A DNA stretch of 64,000 nucleotides from contig VZDJ01007747.1 of the NCBI GenBank assembly GCA_008694505.1, positions 40,714,523 to 40,778,522 on the forward strand, given 5' to 3'. The DNA is from Cyanoderma ruficeps (lineage: Eukaryota; Chordata; Aves; Passeriformes; Timaliidae). Both the position numbers and the translations under genes were made by a program. The notes beneath the pieces are model-generated. The model saw only the letters and a list, made by a program, of their open reading frames with translations, was not told the DNA's origin and ran no database searches. This document shows, one piece after another, positions 47,462 through 61,137 of the stretch (position 1 is the stretch's first letter; every line of letters starts with the position of its first letter).

Positions 47462-50400
47462 GTAACCATCCGGCCTGCTCGCCGCGGTGCGGGGCGGGCG
47501 GGGAGCGCGGCGGAGGGGGGGACACGCACGAGCGGCCGCCACCGCGCTTTGTGTGCCCGTCACCGCCGCTCCGGGCCCCGCCGCGGGCAGCGGGGCTGCC
47601 TCGGCGGCTGCAGCGCCGGCGCAACTTTGCCCGGTGGCTGCTTTTTGGGGTTGGGTGAAAACATAAAGGGAAATAAAAAGGAGAGGCGGGGAGTGCGAGT
47701 CGTCCCGAAGTACCAAACTCAAAGGGCAGTGAAGCCGCTCCCGGGAGGGGTTTGGGGTGTTGGGTCCCCCAACAGGGGTTTGGGGTGTTCGTTCCCCCCT
47801 CTCGCTCGTGGGGTGAGCGGTGCCGGCTCCGAGCTGCGGGAAAGCTGGGCCGGTGTTCGGATAAACAGGAAGTTTAAAAGCGGCGTTTTATTGCTGTAAA
47901 AAAGTGCTTAAGGCCTGGCTGGTGGGATGGTTTTGGCAGAGCTGCGGACGGGTTGTGTATCAGAGGTAAGATTCTTCACCCTAAATCTCAGTTTCTCTGT
48001 TTCATTCTTTTCCCTTCTTTTATTTTTTTTTAAGTATGCATTTATGTTGTTGTTTTTTAAGTAACGTGAATAATATGCACAATATGATGTTACAGATATG
48101 CTTCCAGAATTGCTTGGCATAAATTGTCATGTTAATCTGAAGGTGATTTTTTTTTCCTGCCTCCAGACATAAGGAGACAGAATGTCGATTCTGTTTATAA
48201 ACATTATCATTTTGTAAGCAAATTTTACCGAAAGAAGGCTACAAAGCGTAGAATAAGCCTGTTTACAATGTGGACGCGAGTCAGACTGCTATGCTGCTTT
48301 GTTTTCCTCTAAAAAATTAAATTCAGAAGTCAGGATGTAAGTCACAGAACAGAGCTGGACAGAATAATGGTATAAAATACTGTTAAAAGGGCTTGTTTTT
48401 AAAATTTCACCTGTTGTAATTTAAATTGAACAATTTCACACTGCCTTATATTTTAGTAAGTGTTGTCCTTATCAGGAAGAATGTTTGCTTTTAGGCCACG
48501 TTGGAGCAGCTAAAGATAATCATCCCTTTAGCCTCATTGAAAATAACGAGGCCTAATAAACTGAAGTGAGTGTACTTTTCTCTTCTAGTGAATTAAAATT
48601 AACTGTCATATTTGCGATGTGTGTACGTGTTTCAAGTGCATTGCACTGATTCCTCCTCCAGGGTCTTAAAAGATGTAAATGTTCTTATTTAGTATTCGAG
48701 CCCCTTGGCAAGTAGCCTGATGCCCTTATTAAAATATTTTAAATCTCATTATTCTGTCCCACTAGGAAGGGAGCAAGAAAACACTAAGAAGAATAAAACA
48801 TTCTTTAATAATTTCATATTGAGATCGCATTGAGTAGTACTTGGAAAATCTGTTTTCTTTATAAATCAGAAGGGTTAAAAAGCTGGGTATAAATTAGACT
48901 GCTAGCAGAAAGATAATTGTCCAGTGCATCTCTTTGTTCTGTGCTCTTATCTGTTTTATCTATTTTTAGCTGTGCGTTGGTGAAGCAGGCATGTAAAATT
49001 AGCAGCCCAAACTGCTAACTTTAGTGTATTTTATAATGTTGCTCTTTATTGACCCCCAAAGGCAGCAAGATTTCAATATTGGAATTCCTTAATGTTTGAC
49101 AGATAGCATCCTCTTCAGTTTGTTATTATGTCAGCCATCCCCCGAGTGAGGTAGTGACAAAATATTTTGCCCATTGGCAATTCACTGGTGTATTTCAAAC
49201 CAAAAGGAAACAAGCAACCCTCTGCCCCCAGCCTGCCACTTTTCCAGCCTGAACACGAAATGGGTGTTTATGAGGTGGCGGCAATTCGTAAACAGATTAG
49301 AGAAAGTGGGAGAATTAAATTGTTCCCTCTTTTTTGTCATTGTTAATATAGCATTATACTTGGGATGTGAATTTGGTTTCTCTGTGTATGTTTGATGGCA
49401 TTGAGGGTATAAATTGGTGCAGTCAGTGGTGTGTTCTCTGTCCTTCTGTAAACACACCCCCCCCATACCCTCCCCCCCCCCCNCTCTATCAGGGAATGTG
49501 TTACTTCATTACTGAATTGGCAAATAGAATAGTAATAATCCTGAGAACTGCTATAGTCATGCTCAGTAGAAGAGTTTAGTCAATGAAACTGCTATTTTGA
49601 AATGAAACTACGCCAGTCACCTTTGTGAATTTTGCAGTTGAGTGTTGTCATATGTAGTTAAGGAATAGCTGGAGCGTGCAGCTTCCGAGCACACAGTACT
49701 CTATGTGGAGAAAGCTCCTCACCGTGAATGTTGTATATGCTGTGATACTTTGTCATCCCGTGGAGTTCTGATAGCATGATAAAACAAATTACAAGTGCCC
49801 TTATGCTTGTCAGTTTGGTTACCTCCTGACTTGTCCTTCTGCATCATAAAGATAAAATAGTGTCTGCCCTTTGTTAAAAATGTGTGATCCTTCAATTTAT
49901 TAATCTCTCGGTTTCTGAGAGCTATTGTTTTATTTGCAGTGTAAACAGAGTGGGTTGCAGCTCTTAGCCAAAAGTGTGATCTGAGAGATTAGGATTGGGC
50001 TGCATACTGTGAAGTGTTATCATACAGATACAGTAGTGCACTTGCCAATGTTTTGAAACATAAAGTCAGTCTCTCATTATCAAATAAGAACATCTCCTGC
50101 AGATCACTGACCAGGCTTGGGTCATCCCTTTTGGGGATATCCTCCCAGAGTACCTTTTTTATGTGAAAACTGTAAATATAATAAAGTAAAAAAGCTTATT
50201 TTACCAGAAAACATTTTGAACAGCATTAAGTGTATAGAAGGGCACAGATTTTAATGTCTTTTAAGCGAAGGTGCTGAGAAGCAGCATCATCTTTATGTGC
50301 TTTATGTGAAATACAATGCTGAACTTGAAGCTGTGCTGATGTTTTGGGCTAAAAGTACTTGTTCCCATTTTGTTTTGACTTACATACCGTGCATTTATAA

Positions 50401-53400
50401 TAACTCTATTTCTTGAAGCTTATCTGGAGCACTTGGCTGCTCGCGTAGAGACCCGCCTTTACGAGTAGTAGTCAGGTTTTTGCCTCCCAAGCCAGCTGGG
50501 AACATTGATGAGGTGATACTCCAGCATGTGTCAAGCTTTCAAATCCCAGAGCAGTTGGCAGTGCGGCAGCGTAGCAGCCTCCTCTGAGGCTCCCTCACCT
50601 CCTGGCCCCATAATTATTTATTTAGTGTGAGAGTAGAGATGTTACGCTTTTAATACATGTCCTAAAACTCAAGGTGAGGATAAAAGTTGTAGTACAGAGC
50701 CCTTTAGCCTTAGTTCCTCAGCTGCACGTGCTTTCTCACTCCCAGACAGCAGAGCAATGGATTTGCAGTTCGGGAAGTCAAATTCCCAGCTGTAGTTTTG
50801 GGTCTCTTTCTCCCCATTGCCTCAAGAGCAAAGATGATGATTCATTTGAGTCTGTGAATTGATCAGAAAAAAACATTGCAGATAAATCTAAAATTAACAT
50901 TTCCTGCTGCAGTGTAACCCTTTGCTCCCTCGCCACTATTCCTCTGGGAGAGCTGGAGAAGTGTGGCGGCGCTTCCAGCTGTGGCGGGCGGTTTAGGATC
51001 TCCGGGCTGTGATTACCACAGGATCTTTTCCAGTACACAGTCCTCATATCCTCAGCCCATCTCCCCAAATGATTAACGTGATCAGGAATGTTTTGGGAAT
51101 CTGGCAGCATCCAGGTGTTGGCTGACTGAAACTGGTGTGTGGCCTGATGTGGTGGTGCTGTGGGGAGGGGAAACGAATGAGTGTCCCAAATTGTTCATGA
51201 CGCGAAAAAGGCGCTGAGATTCCCCAGATCAGACAGGTTTTGACGCTTTTGGGGCCCTTTGGTGTTCAGCTTTGGTTTGGTGGTTGAAGTGGGTTAAAAC
51301 TTCAGATTGTTTTTGAACATGACCAGAGATCTATCTGGTTCCTTGAGGAACAGGAGACAGTCCCTGGGCTCCTCTAGTTTGTGCTACCTGGTAGGTGCAA
51401 TGTGTGGTGTGTTGGGATGGGAGGATCTGGCTCTGGATTCCCCAGCCCCACCTGTAGGCTCTGCCCATGGAAGATGGCCCAAGGATGGATGTCTACCTTA
51501 ACCTGGGTCTTTACCCCTATGGGTGTTCCAGCAGTAATGAAATAATTTAAAAAAAGAAATTTACAAGGTAAAATTAAACATGAAATAAAAAACCCGAATG
51601 CTTGACGAACCTCTCCTGAAAAAATCTGTGCCTTAGATGAATAGATTGTTTTTTGATGTGCAAAACATAAAGTGTTTATGTTTGCTATAGCAGAATGAGT
51701 AATTAATTTTTGAGGAAGATTATGAATTAGCTTGTTCTCTCTTCTGGAATATTTTTGTCACTTCATTTCAAACATACCATGTTTCCTATGGTATTATTCT
51801 GTTTACTAATTATCCAGTTTGTGTCTAATCAACATAATGGAAAATTGACATTGTTTGATTTTTTTATTCTTTGCACTAAGTGTGGGTAATACAATAGCGT
51901 ATTTCATGCTGGTATTTATTTTGGACGACTATTGCTCATCCTTGCATTTTAATCTTTTTTTATACCTGCCTTTTTCAAGGGGCTTTTAGAGGAACTTAGT
52001 TGCAGTATACCTGCCAGGGTAGTCAGCCAGAAGGGATTCTATGCAGAAAGCAGAAAAAACTGGCCCTGGGGACTGGGGACAATTGTTCAGCTAATTCTGA
52101 AGTTGAGGTATTAATAGAAAGCTTTCATTTCTGTTGCATATGAAGCCTTTGTTGTCTCAGTATTAAAGCACGAGGTAATGTGATTATATAATTTTGCTTT
52201 CTGTGAGGTATTTTAAGACATATTTTAACAGTTCTATTTACAGGTCAATGGATGTCCCTTATCTGTGCCCAAACCACCCTTCAGCGAGTTGTGTCACCAC
52301 CGGCAAAGTTACATAAGTCTGCAGTGAAAGTTGTTCGTGCTTTCTGCCTGTGTGTGTGCCAGAGTTCACCACGTTACCCCTCCTCTCCTGTGGTCTATTT
52401 AGGGGAGCTCTGATGCCAACTCACAAAAAAAAAGGAAGGAAGCAGGGAAACATTTCTTACTTGACTTGAGTCACAGTTCCAGATTCCTGTGTGCAGCCCA
52501 AACTCGGCATTGTTGGATGTGCTTTAATGGTCTTCATGAACAGCACCAGCATTTTTTGATAGGTTCCAACCTCTGCTGTGGAACACAGGCACACCCTGTC
52601 ATGAGGGAGGTAGGAGTTCTGTCCTGGGAGGATGTGCTGAAAGCTTTAATAGCAGTGAATTCTCACACCGCCCTGCAGAACATGACAAGAGCATGACTTG
52701 TGCTGCCTTTCAGAGGAGGCGTTGCTTTGACACCTTCTGTGCTTGGTTCACGCGTGACCTTCTGAAGTGAGAAATGTCTGTAGTTGGGGGAACCACGGTG
52801 GGCAGCTCAGTGCTGTGCATGTTCACCTGAATGTGGCTGGTTTTGTGCAGAAGGGATGTAGGCCCTCACCCACAGGTTGTTGGACAGCCAGGGCAGGGTC
52901 TAACCGCAACAGATAGTGGTTTAGGAGAGCTGAGCTCTTGGGGCAGCAGAAGAGAGTGGTCCTGCTTTCAGTTTTGCTCGTGTTGGAGCCTCTGAAAGCT
53001 GGGGTTGCTGCTGTTGCTGCTGCCATGTGGCAGATTGTTCTTCTTTCCCACTCTCCAAACATGATCAATAGGAATTAGCCTGTGGCTGCCACGTGATGAC
53101 AGCAGGAATAGCAAATGGGACTCTCCAAGGCTGTCCCTGCTGTATTCCTTCTTCTGGCAGGACCATGCACTGTGTGGAGTGAAGCCCTGTGTGCCTGGCC
53201 AGGCAGAGGGATGGCCAGTGGGCTGTCCCTGCAGCATGCTTGGACAGTGCACTGGCCAGGCAGAGCTCAGAAAAGAGCCAGGAGAGAAGCAGCACTGCAG
53301 GGGAGTTTCATCATCTGCTACTACACATAGATTTTTTTTTTTCACTCTGCAAAATGTCATCATAGCCCTTGGGTGAGTCAGAAGTTGGGAGAATGAGCCA

Positions 53401-56400
53401 GAAAGGAGCTGTACCAGGATGTGTGCTCTCCAGTTGGATCGGGCTGATGTGCAGGAGGGTTTGTAGGAAGAGAGAGCTGCCCCAGGCAGCTCTTAGTCAG
53501 ACTTACAGTCGGCAAGAGGTGCTGCTGGGGGCTGCCAGACGGTAATGACTGTGCCATTGATGCAGATCCTTGTACCTTTAATTTATAATTGCAAAGTTGC
53601 CATTGGCTTCTGTGCTATTTTTACCTGAATATGGATTTTCAGAATTAACCTTCTATTTTAAACCAAACAGTCCAAATTTGATGTTGCTTTTTGCATATTT
53701 GCAGTACTCTCAATCCTGCAAGGAAAATGTATGGCTTAGCAGAAACAGTGGTGTGGAGCACTTCATCAAAATTCCCAGATGAGTCAAATTTCATTAGATG
53801 GTTGCAGCCAGTTTGTCTCTTGCTGAGTGCGTAGCTTCAGTCTTTGCAGAGTCATGCAGGACAAAAGTGTTTAGCAGAGATAACCACAAGCCAGTCTCCA
53901 AACTCTTAAACTGATACTTAAATATTTTTCCACTTTAATGTGTTGTACCAGATATGTTAAACTGTTTATTTTCAACCGGGTAATGAGCGTTTTCACATTT
54001 GTGGTCTACCAAGCATCTTAATGTGTGTCTGGTGCTTCAGTGAACAGTATTAATGTGTATCACAGCCTTTCCCATGTCGTTGATTTTCCCATTCATATAA
54101 TCAGGGTTACTGAGAAGTGATCTTAAGTAATTCAGTGTTGTGTGTGTGTTCCCATGCTGACTGGAACTGGGCAGCTAATTCCATTTTAACACATTATTTT
54201 TTGACTAAGAAAGGTCATTAAGGTGCTGATCAAAGCCACTGCAGCATTTTAGGTTTTATTTTGCATCCCCACCAAATTCTCTCCTGCATACTGAAAGTCT
54301 GTCTCTGCCGGTTGTGCTTTTTTCCCAGCCTATCCTGTGCCAAGATTACTGTCTTTCGTTTCTGCTACTAGCAGAAAGTCTTGTTTATTTTAGTTGGTTT
54401 ATGTTAGCTTTCAGGATCCTTTAAGAAAAAAAGCATGCAATATCAATTTTAACCTCCATAAACTAGTTACTTGCACCTAAAGGACTCACTACTTTCACCC
54501 TCAATCAAGATTTGCAGTGAATACTGCAGTTGCTTTATCCCATGAATTCTGTCAAATTTTCATTCATTTTTTTCAGCTCCTGCGAGGCGCTCAAAGCTGA
54601 TTTGAGTTGTGTTGAATTTGCAGAGTTCTCAGTGTTCTGTTGTTACCCTAGAACTAAAGTGGTTCTCTTCATCTGCCCTGCCTGACATCCATGGTCAGAA
54701 GTTTAGCTACCACAGCATTGATCCATTGTGAACTTTAAACTCAGCACCACCAGGCAGCACATTTTTATTTTTTGTTTCTATGAGCAGAAGCAGCATCTAA
54801 AATTACCATTTATCTATGTAGAGCTCGATGTATTTTAGCCACACCAGTCTAGATAAAAAGAATGTCTTGCATTTTTTAAAAGCTTGTGGGAGGAGGCCCA
54901 CAATAGAGGCTCCATTGTGCTGTTAGTACTGAGCGTACAGGAAATCACAAATTAGCTATGACGAGAGTATTGCAGGGGAGGTTGAAGTTTACTTAATTCC
55001 TATAGTATTGTATGGTTTTGAAAGGTTTCACAATACCAAAATGCCTTTTGGGCCTGGTTATGTATGTTGTTTGTATTTGGCAGACTTCTGTTCAGAGCTT
55101 TCTCTGACCATGTCTTTGTTCAGAAGATCTCGTGTTTTGAATCCTCGAATCCAGATGATTTTCCTTCTTACTGTAAATAGAAAGGTGTGCAAATACTCTT
55201 GACATTTGTCTCATGACCACCCTGCTGCCGTCTAGAATTTAAAACCAGCATTGTTTTTGCATTGAATTGTGTGTTCAGCAGTGAGAACCATCTCTTTATA
55301 GAAACAGAAAAGGTTTTTAATAGGAATTGGGAGAACAGAAAGCTGCAGGCACAATTTTTCCTGTCTTAGCGGCTTTGGATCCTGCAGGACATGAAATTAT
55401 TCGGCTTCCGGTTGGTATCGACGGGAGTTGGAGTGGGCTCACAAATCGAAAGGATTCTGGCTGTGTCCTCCACACTAAACCTGAGTTACTGCAGGATAAC
55501 ACTTCTACTGAAATTTTGTTCAAAGATTGGTTTGTTTCTTTACTTGCAGTTGAGGAACGAGTTCTGCCACTCAGTTGAAAGACTCAGGATTATGGGAACT
55601 CTCCAAAATCATGAGTCTTATTTTCTTAGTCCTGTGAATAAAGAAAGTACAAAAGAGTGTCTTGCATGGAGCTGGTAATTGAGAACTTGAAGTACTGGGA
55701 ATATTACAATTTTGCATTGATTTTCATAACTTTGCTACCATCTTCCCTCTGAACTGTTTTTTAAGTCCATAAAATTCTGTTAGTGATTTTCCCAAGCTTT
55801 GTGGCTTTGTTTGTTTTTTTTTAAATACATTAAAAAAATCTGTTAACAAATACATAAATAGAAACTTTTTTCTTAGACCGACAGTCAAGGGAAAAAAAAA
55901 AAACAAACCTCCTAAGAAGTTGAAAATGAAATTTGGAGTTTTTTGCTGTCCTGGGGATACTCTCTCATAGAAATGATGAATATTCCAGAGTGTGGTTTAC
56001 ACAATTCCAGCAGCTATTGAAGTGCCCTAAAGATTTATTGGCAGGAGGGCATTTTTCTTCCTTTGTGCAGTAAAAAATGATGTTCCAAATCATCTACTTC
56101 TCTCTCAGATTTTCAAAGAGAATTAATAAAAATTAGTTTTCATTTTAGAAGACTAATTCTAAAAAGGAGATTAAACAGTGGCTGTTTTTATAAATGGTAA
56201 ATAACCTCACTTGTTACATCTAAGATGTCTTTGATCACAGGAGTGCACAGTGAAAGAACTAGTCCATGAGTAAGCCATATAATACCTGGGAAACTGCTTG
56301 CATCTACTTAAGTATGATTTTAAATGAAGTTACTTAAAGTAGTGAAAGCCTCTTGGAATGCTTTTTTAGGTAAGTAAAGTGAGACTAAGTGTACTGAGCT

Positions 56401-56630
56401 TATTTCACATTTGCATTCAGATATTTAGAAATCAGGAAAACCAAATTGCTTTGTACTTTGCAAGGACATTGTTAGGCATGTGTGTTCTAGTTTTGAAGCA
56501 CACTTGAGCATAAATACAGCTGCTTTGTGTGGGATTTGTGCCTCTCTATAAAAGGAACATCACTGAAGGACCTGTGTTAGGAATTTAATGTCCTGCATGA
56601 GACCTGAATCACCTTCCTGAAGTTGTTTTC

Positions 56631-56766
56631 TGGTGGTGGTAGGGTTTGGGGTTTTTGTGTGTGGTTTTTTGGGGGGGGAGGGATTGGTTTTTTGGGGCGT
56701 TTTGGTTTATTTTTTGGGGGTGTTTTTTGTTTGGTGTTTTAGGGCTTGGTTTGTTTTCTTTGTTGT
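56631..56766 (+). repeat. G/T-rich low-complexity tract in CTBP1 intron 1
   Basis: The plus strand is dominated by T and G, with TGG repeats, G8AGGGA, TTGGGGCG and TTTGGGGG blocks. It resembles the tract at 13661-13888 in composition and strand. On the CTBP1 transcript the G runs would be in the RNA. Confidence 0.88.
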
Positions 56767-56969
56767 AGAAGAAGTTTCTGGTCACTAAAAATCTTAATTG
56801 ATTACTATAATCAAGTGCACATACTGACTTTCAGGGCAAATGTGGTCTAATAATTGCCAAGGGAATTGGAAGAGAGAGGAGAGCAGAGATGGCAGTGGTA
56901 GCAGATGTCCCAAGTGGCTGTGGAATGGCCCAGATGGTCATGGTGGTTCTGTCACATTTGTGAGAAGCC

Positions 56970-57070
56970 TCAGAAGTGACCTGGGATAATTCACTTAATT
57001 TTTCTGTGCCCAGTCCCACTCTGCATTCTGTGCATGCAAATAATGGTGAGCTTACCTGGGAGAGCACTGG
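56970..57070 (+). repeat. MIR-like ancient SINE, plus orientation
   Basis: 'gtgacctgggataattcact' and 'taatttttctgtgcccagtc', then 'gcaaataatggtgagcttac' and CTGGGA, follow the order of the MIR 3' half (TGACCTTGGGCAAGTCACTTAACCTCTCTGTGCCTCAG...AATGGGGATAAT...TACCT). It lies within CTBP1 intron 1 in the sense direction. Confidence 0.5.
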
Positions 57071-57785
57071 GATCTATTGGAAATAGCACTAAATTAGAGT
57101 AGCATTCTTTAGTTAGTGGTGCTCCGAGTAGGTGCTTGGCTGATCTTTTTTGTGTCTTGTTTTACCACATGGAAACAGTTTGGGAGGCAGTGAGCTTTCA
57201 TTTGTGAACTGGCTTAAGGTAAATGCACTTATTAAAAAGACGACCTGTGGCTTGACTGAACACAGCACCGTGCAAAACATTCCACTGTAACTGAAGGGTT
57301 TGCTTTCTTCAAATAAAAAATGTAATTTCAAACAGTAAAAACCCTTCCTGTATGTTTGAATTGGGAAGTTGTATTCCTCCAATTAGCTTGACAGGACACA
57401 CAGCAGAGTATTGGTGAGTGAGGAGGCTGCAGCTCCATGTGCTGCTGTGCACTGGAATGTGGGGCTGATTATGTGTCAGTTCTGAGTACCCTTGCTCCTG
57501 TTGGGATGCAAAGGCTTGGAGCAGAGACATGAGTGTGAACTGTTTTTACTTAAAAGTTGAACTTTGAAAGAGAAGAACTAAGGGATACTTTCTTTCAGTT
57601 TGAGTTTGCACATTGTAGGACTTACTAAAAACTTCAAGATGACTGTTAAGTAAAGCCGGCTACTTGAAGTGCCAGATGGAAAAGAGTAAAAAAACTGCCT
57701 TCTGTTTAAAACAGAAAGGGGATTTTTGCTCATTTTGTGTTGGGGTCTTCTCAAGTCCACAGTTATTGTGCTTGGTTCTCTCCAG

Positions 57786-58530
57786 TTCCATTTAATCTTA
57801 TTGATGACCTGGGGGAGGGGATTGAGGGCACTCTCTGCAAGTCCTCAGATGACACTGAGTTGGGTGTGAGTGTTGACCTGCTGGAGGATGTGAGGGCCTC
57901 TGTAGTGGCTTCTGGGCAGGATGGATCAGTGAGTCTGAGGTTCAAGAAGGCCAAGTGCTGGGTCCTGCCCTTGGGCCTCAACAATCCCCTGAAAATGCAG
58001 GGTGGGGGCAGAGTGGCTGAAAAGTGTCCAGGGGGAAAGGACCTGGGGGTGCTGGTCAGCAGTGGCTGAACATGAGCCAGGTGTGCCCTGGTGGCCAAGA
58101 AGGCCAGTGGCATCCTGGGCTGTATCAGCAGTAGTGTGGCCAGCAGGAGCAGGGCACTTACTGCCCCATAGTACTCAGCACTGGTGAGGCCGCACCTTGA
58201 ATCCTGTGTTTCTGTTGCCCCCTCACTACAAAAAAGATGTTGAAGTGTGTCCAGTTTTTTGTCCTAAGAAAAGGAGGCTGAGGTAAGACCTTACTTACCT
58301 TTACACCTACGTGATAAGGTTTAGAGTGGATATTAGGAAAATTTTCTTCACAGAAACAGTTGCCAAGCATTGAAACCGGCTGCCCAGGGCAGTGGTAGAG
58401 GCACTGTCCTTGGAGATACTTATGAGATCTGTAGATGTGGCACTTGGGGACGTGGTTTAGTGATGGCCTTGGCAGTGTCAGGTTGGACTTCATGATCATG
58501 GAGGTCTTTTCCAATCTAAAGGATTCTGTG
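57786..58530 (+). repeat. CR1 LINE fragment in CTBP1 intron 1
   Basis: A sense CR1 of about 745 bases. It covers the C-terminal part of the RT ORF ('cttattgatgacctggggga', 'aaggccaagtgctgggtcct', 'aaaggacctgggggtgctgg', 'aacatgagccaggtgtgccc', 'ggccgcaccttgaatcctgt') and the 3' UTR ('gagtggatattaggaaaatt', 'ctgcccagggcagtggtaga'), ending at GATTCTGTG. Frameshifts and stops break the ORF. It lies in the same orientation as CTBP1. Confidence 0.9.
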
Positions 58531-59008
58531 AGTGTTCGGTGTTGCAGTTTCTGTCGTGGGTCCCATGCAGGTATTAGACACATAGCAAGATGCGTTTCTC
58601 TCTCGTTAACCATGTGGCAGAATGCAGGCTTCGAACGACATCTTGGTCACACTTTGCCAGCTCAGCATCGCAGCATTGGGCTGCATTCCTGAAATTGGGA
58701 TGGCACTTTTTTAGTTCCTGCTCTCATTGTCCAGCAAGTGCTCTTACGGACATTGCAAACATATCTGGTATTCTAGAAATGTGCCTGCTTTCAGCAAAGC
58801 TGCTGTGGTTTGAGAAATACGGTACTGGCTGTTTAGTTTGGCTGTGAGACCCCTCGATTCCTTCTTTTGCACAGCAGTCAATCATCTTATTATGACCATT
58901 TTATATGGATTTAGTTCAAGGCCTGTGTTAGTTTATACATAACTTGGAATAATTGTAAAATGTGAAAAATGTCAAGTATTTCTCAGTTGACTGAAATTTT
59001 AAAAGGGC

Positions 59009-59026
59009 TTTTTTTTTTTTTTTTTT
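59009..59026 (+). repeat. T18 homopolymer
   Basis: Eighteen consecutive T in intron 1 with no recognisable retroposed sequence attached on either side. Probably polymorphic in length. Confidence 0.95.
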
Positions 59027-61115
59027 GCCAGCATCTGGAAGTTAGCCAGGTAAAAGCTAACATTCCCACAATACCTTTTCTGTGGGATAATGGGCAAGTT
59101 CAGGGCAGCATTCTTTCTTTCAGTTATATAAACAGACAGTGCTGGTGAAGGCTAAGAAGTGTTGCTGAACATGAAATTGTTACTGTTTGCCCTTCCAGTG
59201 TTGCTCTGTTGAAAATGATTTACTTTTTCTTTATTTCATTATTGTTCTTCTCTTCATATTTAAATAACATGGAGTCTTCTGCTCTGTTGCCTTTTAAGAT
59301 CTTGCCCAAGGCAGTGCTGTGTGAAAAATCCATGTGCTCTGTGGATGATTTCATCCATGGTAGTGAAACGATGTCATCAGTATAAAACTGACTTTCAGAA
59401 GGCTCCAAAAATAGAAAGGTGTTTGTAGAACAGAAGAGATTCTTTGACAATAGATAAAAAGAGGTGAAGGTGTGAGAAGCTGAACTGACCTTTTATCTCA
59501 CTCAGCTTTGCCACTCCTGGTCCTTCCAAAACATAGCAGGAATTAATTGTCAGGGAAGCTTAGAGCCGGGAGTGCAGATACTGTCAGCCAGCCACAGCAC
59601 AGGCAGCTTTCAGTTGCTGCTGCTGTTTTGTAACTTCTGTAATATTACACATTGATAGGGATTTATTAAAATACATTTTTCCCTGTTGGAATTCATATCT
59701 TTGTCGTTCAGGAGCTTCTGAAGAGTTGCCATGCCACAAAGGTTATTGTGACATATATGACTGTACAAATGGAGTTTTACCAGTTGGGAATAGTCAGTGT
59801 GTCTTGAGCCTGTGTGTAAATTTTTCTTTTTATTAGTTTTTTCTTCAAGGATCCTACACGGGAATTTAGTGTATAAGCTTAAAAGCAATCATTTATACAT
59901 GAAGAAAGATGCAGAAATCCTGGCCTTTCCACACAGCTGTATTATCATTTCTCAGCTTGTACGAGAACTGCAGAAATGCAGTGAGTTGGATATGGCCAGC
60001 CTTAGGGAAAGGTTGGAGAAATGTAGTGAGACCTAAATAATTTCAGGGATGCTGAATGTATAGTTTTCTGAGCTATGATGTAAGCATGGGTTTTATTAAA
60101 AAAAAAAAAAGGCATCTGGGTGACTTAAAAACTTTCCAGCTTAGATCTTTTCTACTGGAATGCATACACTTTTTACCCTTAAACGGCAAAGCTTTTCCTA
60201 GAAACATCAATGCCTGTTTAAAAGGGCAGCAAGCAACTGTCACATTTAAAAATTCTGTTCTTTAGTAAATTCTGAATAGACAGAGGAAGAAAGTCTGAAA
60301 TCTTTCATGCTATCTGGATAAGCTGGAACATAGCTGTATAATTATTTTCTTTCATCCACTGATGTCATTGAAGTCCCTGCGCAGGCTGAGACTCATAAAT
60401 GAAACTAAAGATCGTTTTCTGTGAACTTTGCATTTTTCCATGCAGTGTTTAGGCCCATTGTCATGTAACCTCTGTGTTCACATAAATATGAAGTCAGTTG
60501 GGTGGGTACAAGCACTTGTAATTTTCTGTTCTCTACTCATGCAGAGAGCGACAAAACAGTAAAATTCAAATGGACTGAAGTGCATTAGTAGTGGTGTTTC
60601 CAACTTCCAGTTCTGTAACCATAATTTTTTCTGTTTTAAACCTCTAATGACTTTTAATATGTTCTTAAAAGCTAAATAGGAAGAAAAGCACTGTTGCTTG
60701 ATAAAATAAAGATGTACTAAGAAACGGAAATTTATTATTCTGTGTTCAGTTTGTATTCATTTAGAACACAGGGTTTATGGACCTTTTAGTTGGGGTTATT
60801 TGTTTCTTGAGGTTTAAAGAATATAAACTGCGGGTTTTATTGCATGTAAATGTCAGTATATTGAAGCTAGTTATATTTAGATCCAGTAACATTTTTGTCA
60901 ATTCAGTATTTCTAAGTTTCCTTGCTTAAACTAAGTCTGGCTTGTCCATATAGAAATTGACATGTGTGGACTGTATATCCCATGATTTTATTTATGGACT
61001 TAATGAACTTACTTGTTTGCTGTAGATCTCTTAGTGGTAGCACAGTTTTATCAGTTGTGAGGTTGAATTTTGCTCATGCACATAGAAAAATTTAATGGCA
61101 TCAGCTAAATACGTG

Positions 61116-61137
61116 CACATGGCCATATGGCCATGTG
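61116..61137. repeat. Exact 22-bp palindrome
   Basis: The half-site CACATGGCCAT is followed immediately by its reverse complement, with no spacer. The centre contains CCATATGG with the E-box-like CATATG. It lies within CTBP1 intron 1 and may be a binding site for a symmetric dimer, or chance. Confidence 0.95.

Larger units (their letters stand above)
46050..47650. promoter_or_regulatory. CTBP1: CpG island promoter of CTBP1, split by an AT-richer CR1-bearing insert
   Basis: GC content and CpG density rise sharply here compared with the AT-rich flanks. There are two dense blocks, about 46050-46500 and 47015-47640, separated by about 500 bases of ordinary composition that contain a CR1 3' end and an A14 tract. 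The downstream block holds GC boxes, an NRF1-like site, an initiator-like element and the CTBP1 first exon. The upstream block holds a YY1-like ATGGCGGC and a CACGTG E-box, and could support divergent or alternative initiation. The edges are estimates by eye. Confidence 0.85.

Noticed and set aside
46973..47722. 249-codon minus-strand open frame opposite CTBP1 exon 1
   Set aside because: Composition is that of CpG-island noise (Arg, Ala, Pro, Gly), with no recognisable domain; it runs antisense through the CTBP1 exon and promoter.
55327..55680. Overlapping open frames with some CpGs and a good splice acceptor (TTTCTTTACTTGCAG)
   Set aside because: The frames show no known protein family and no paired donor of quality; left as intronic sequence.
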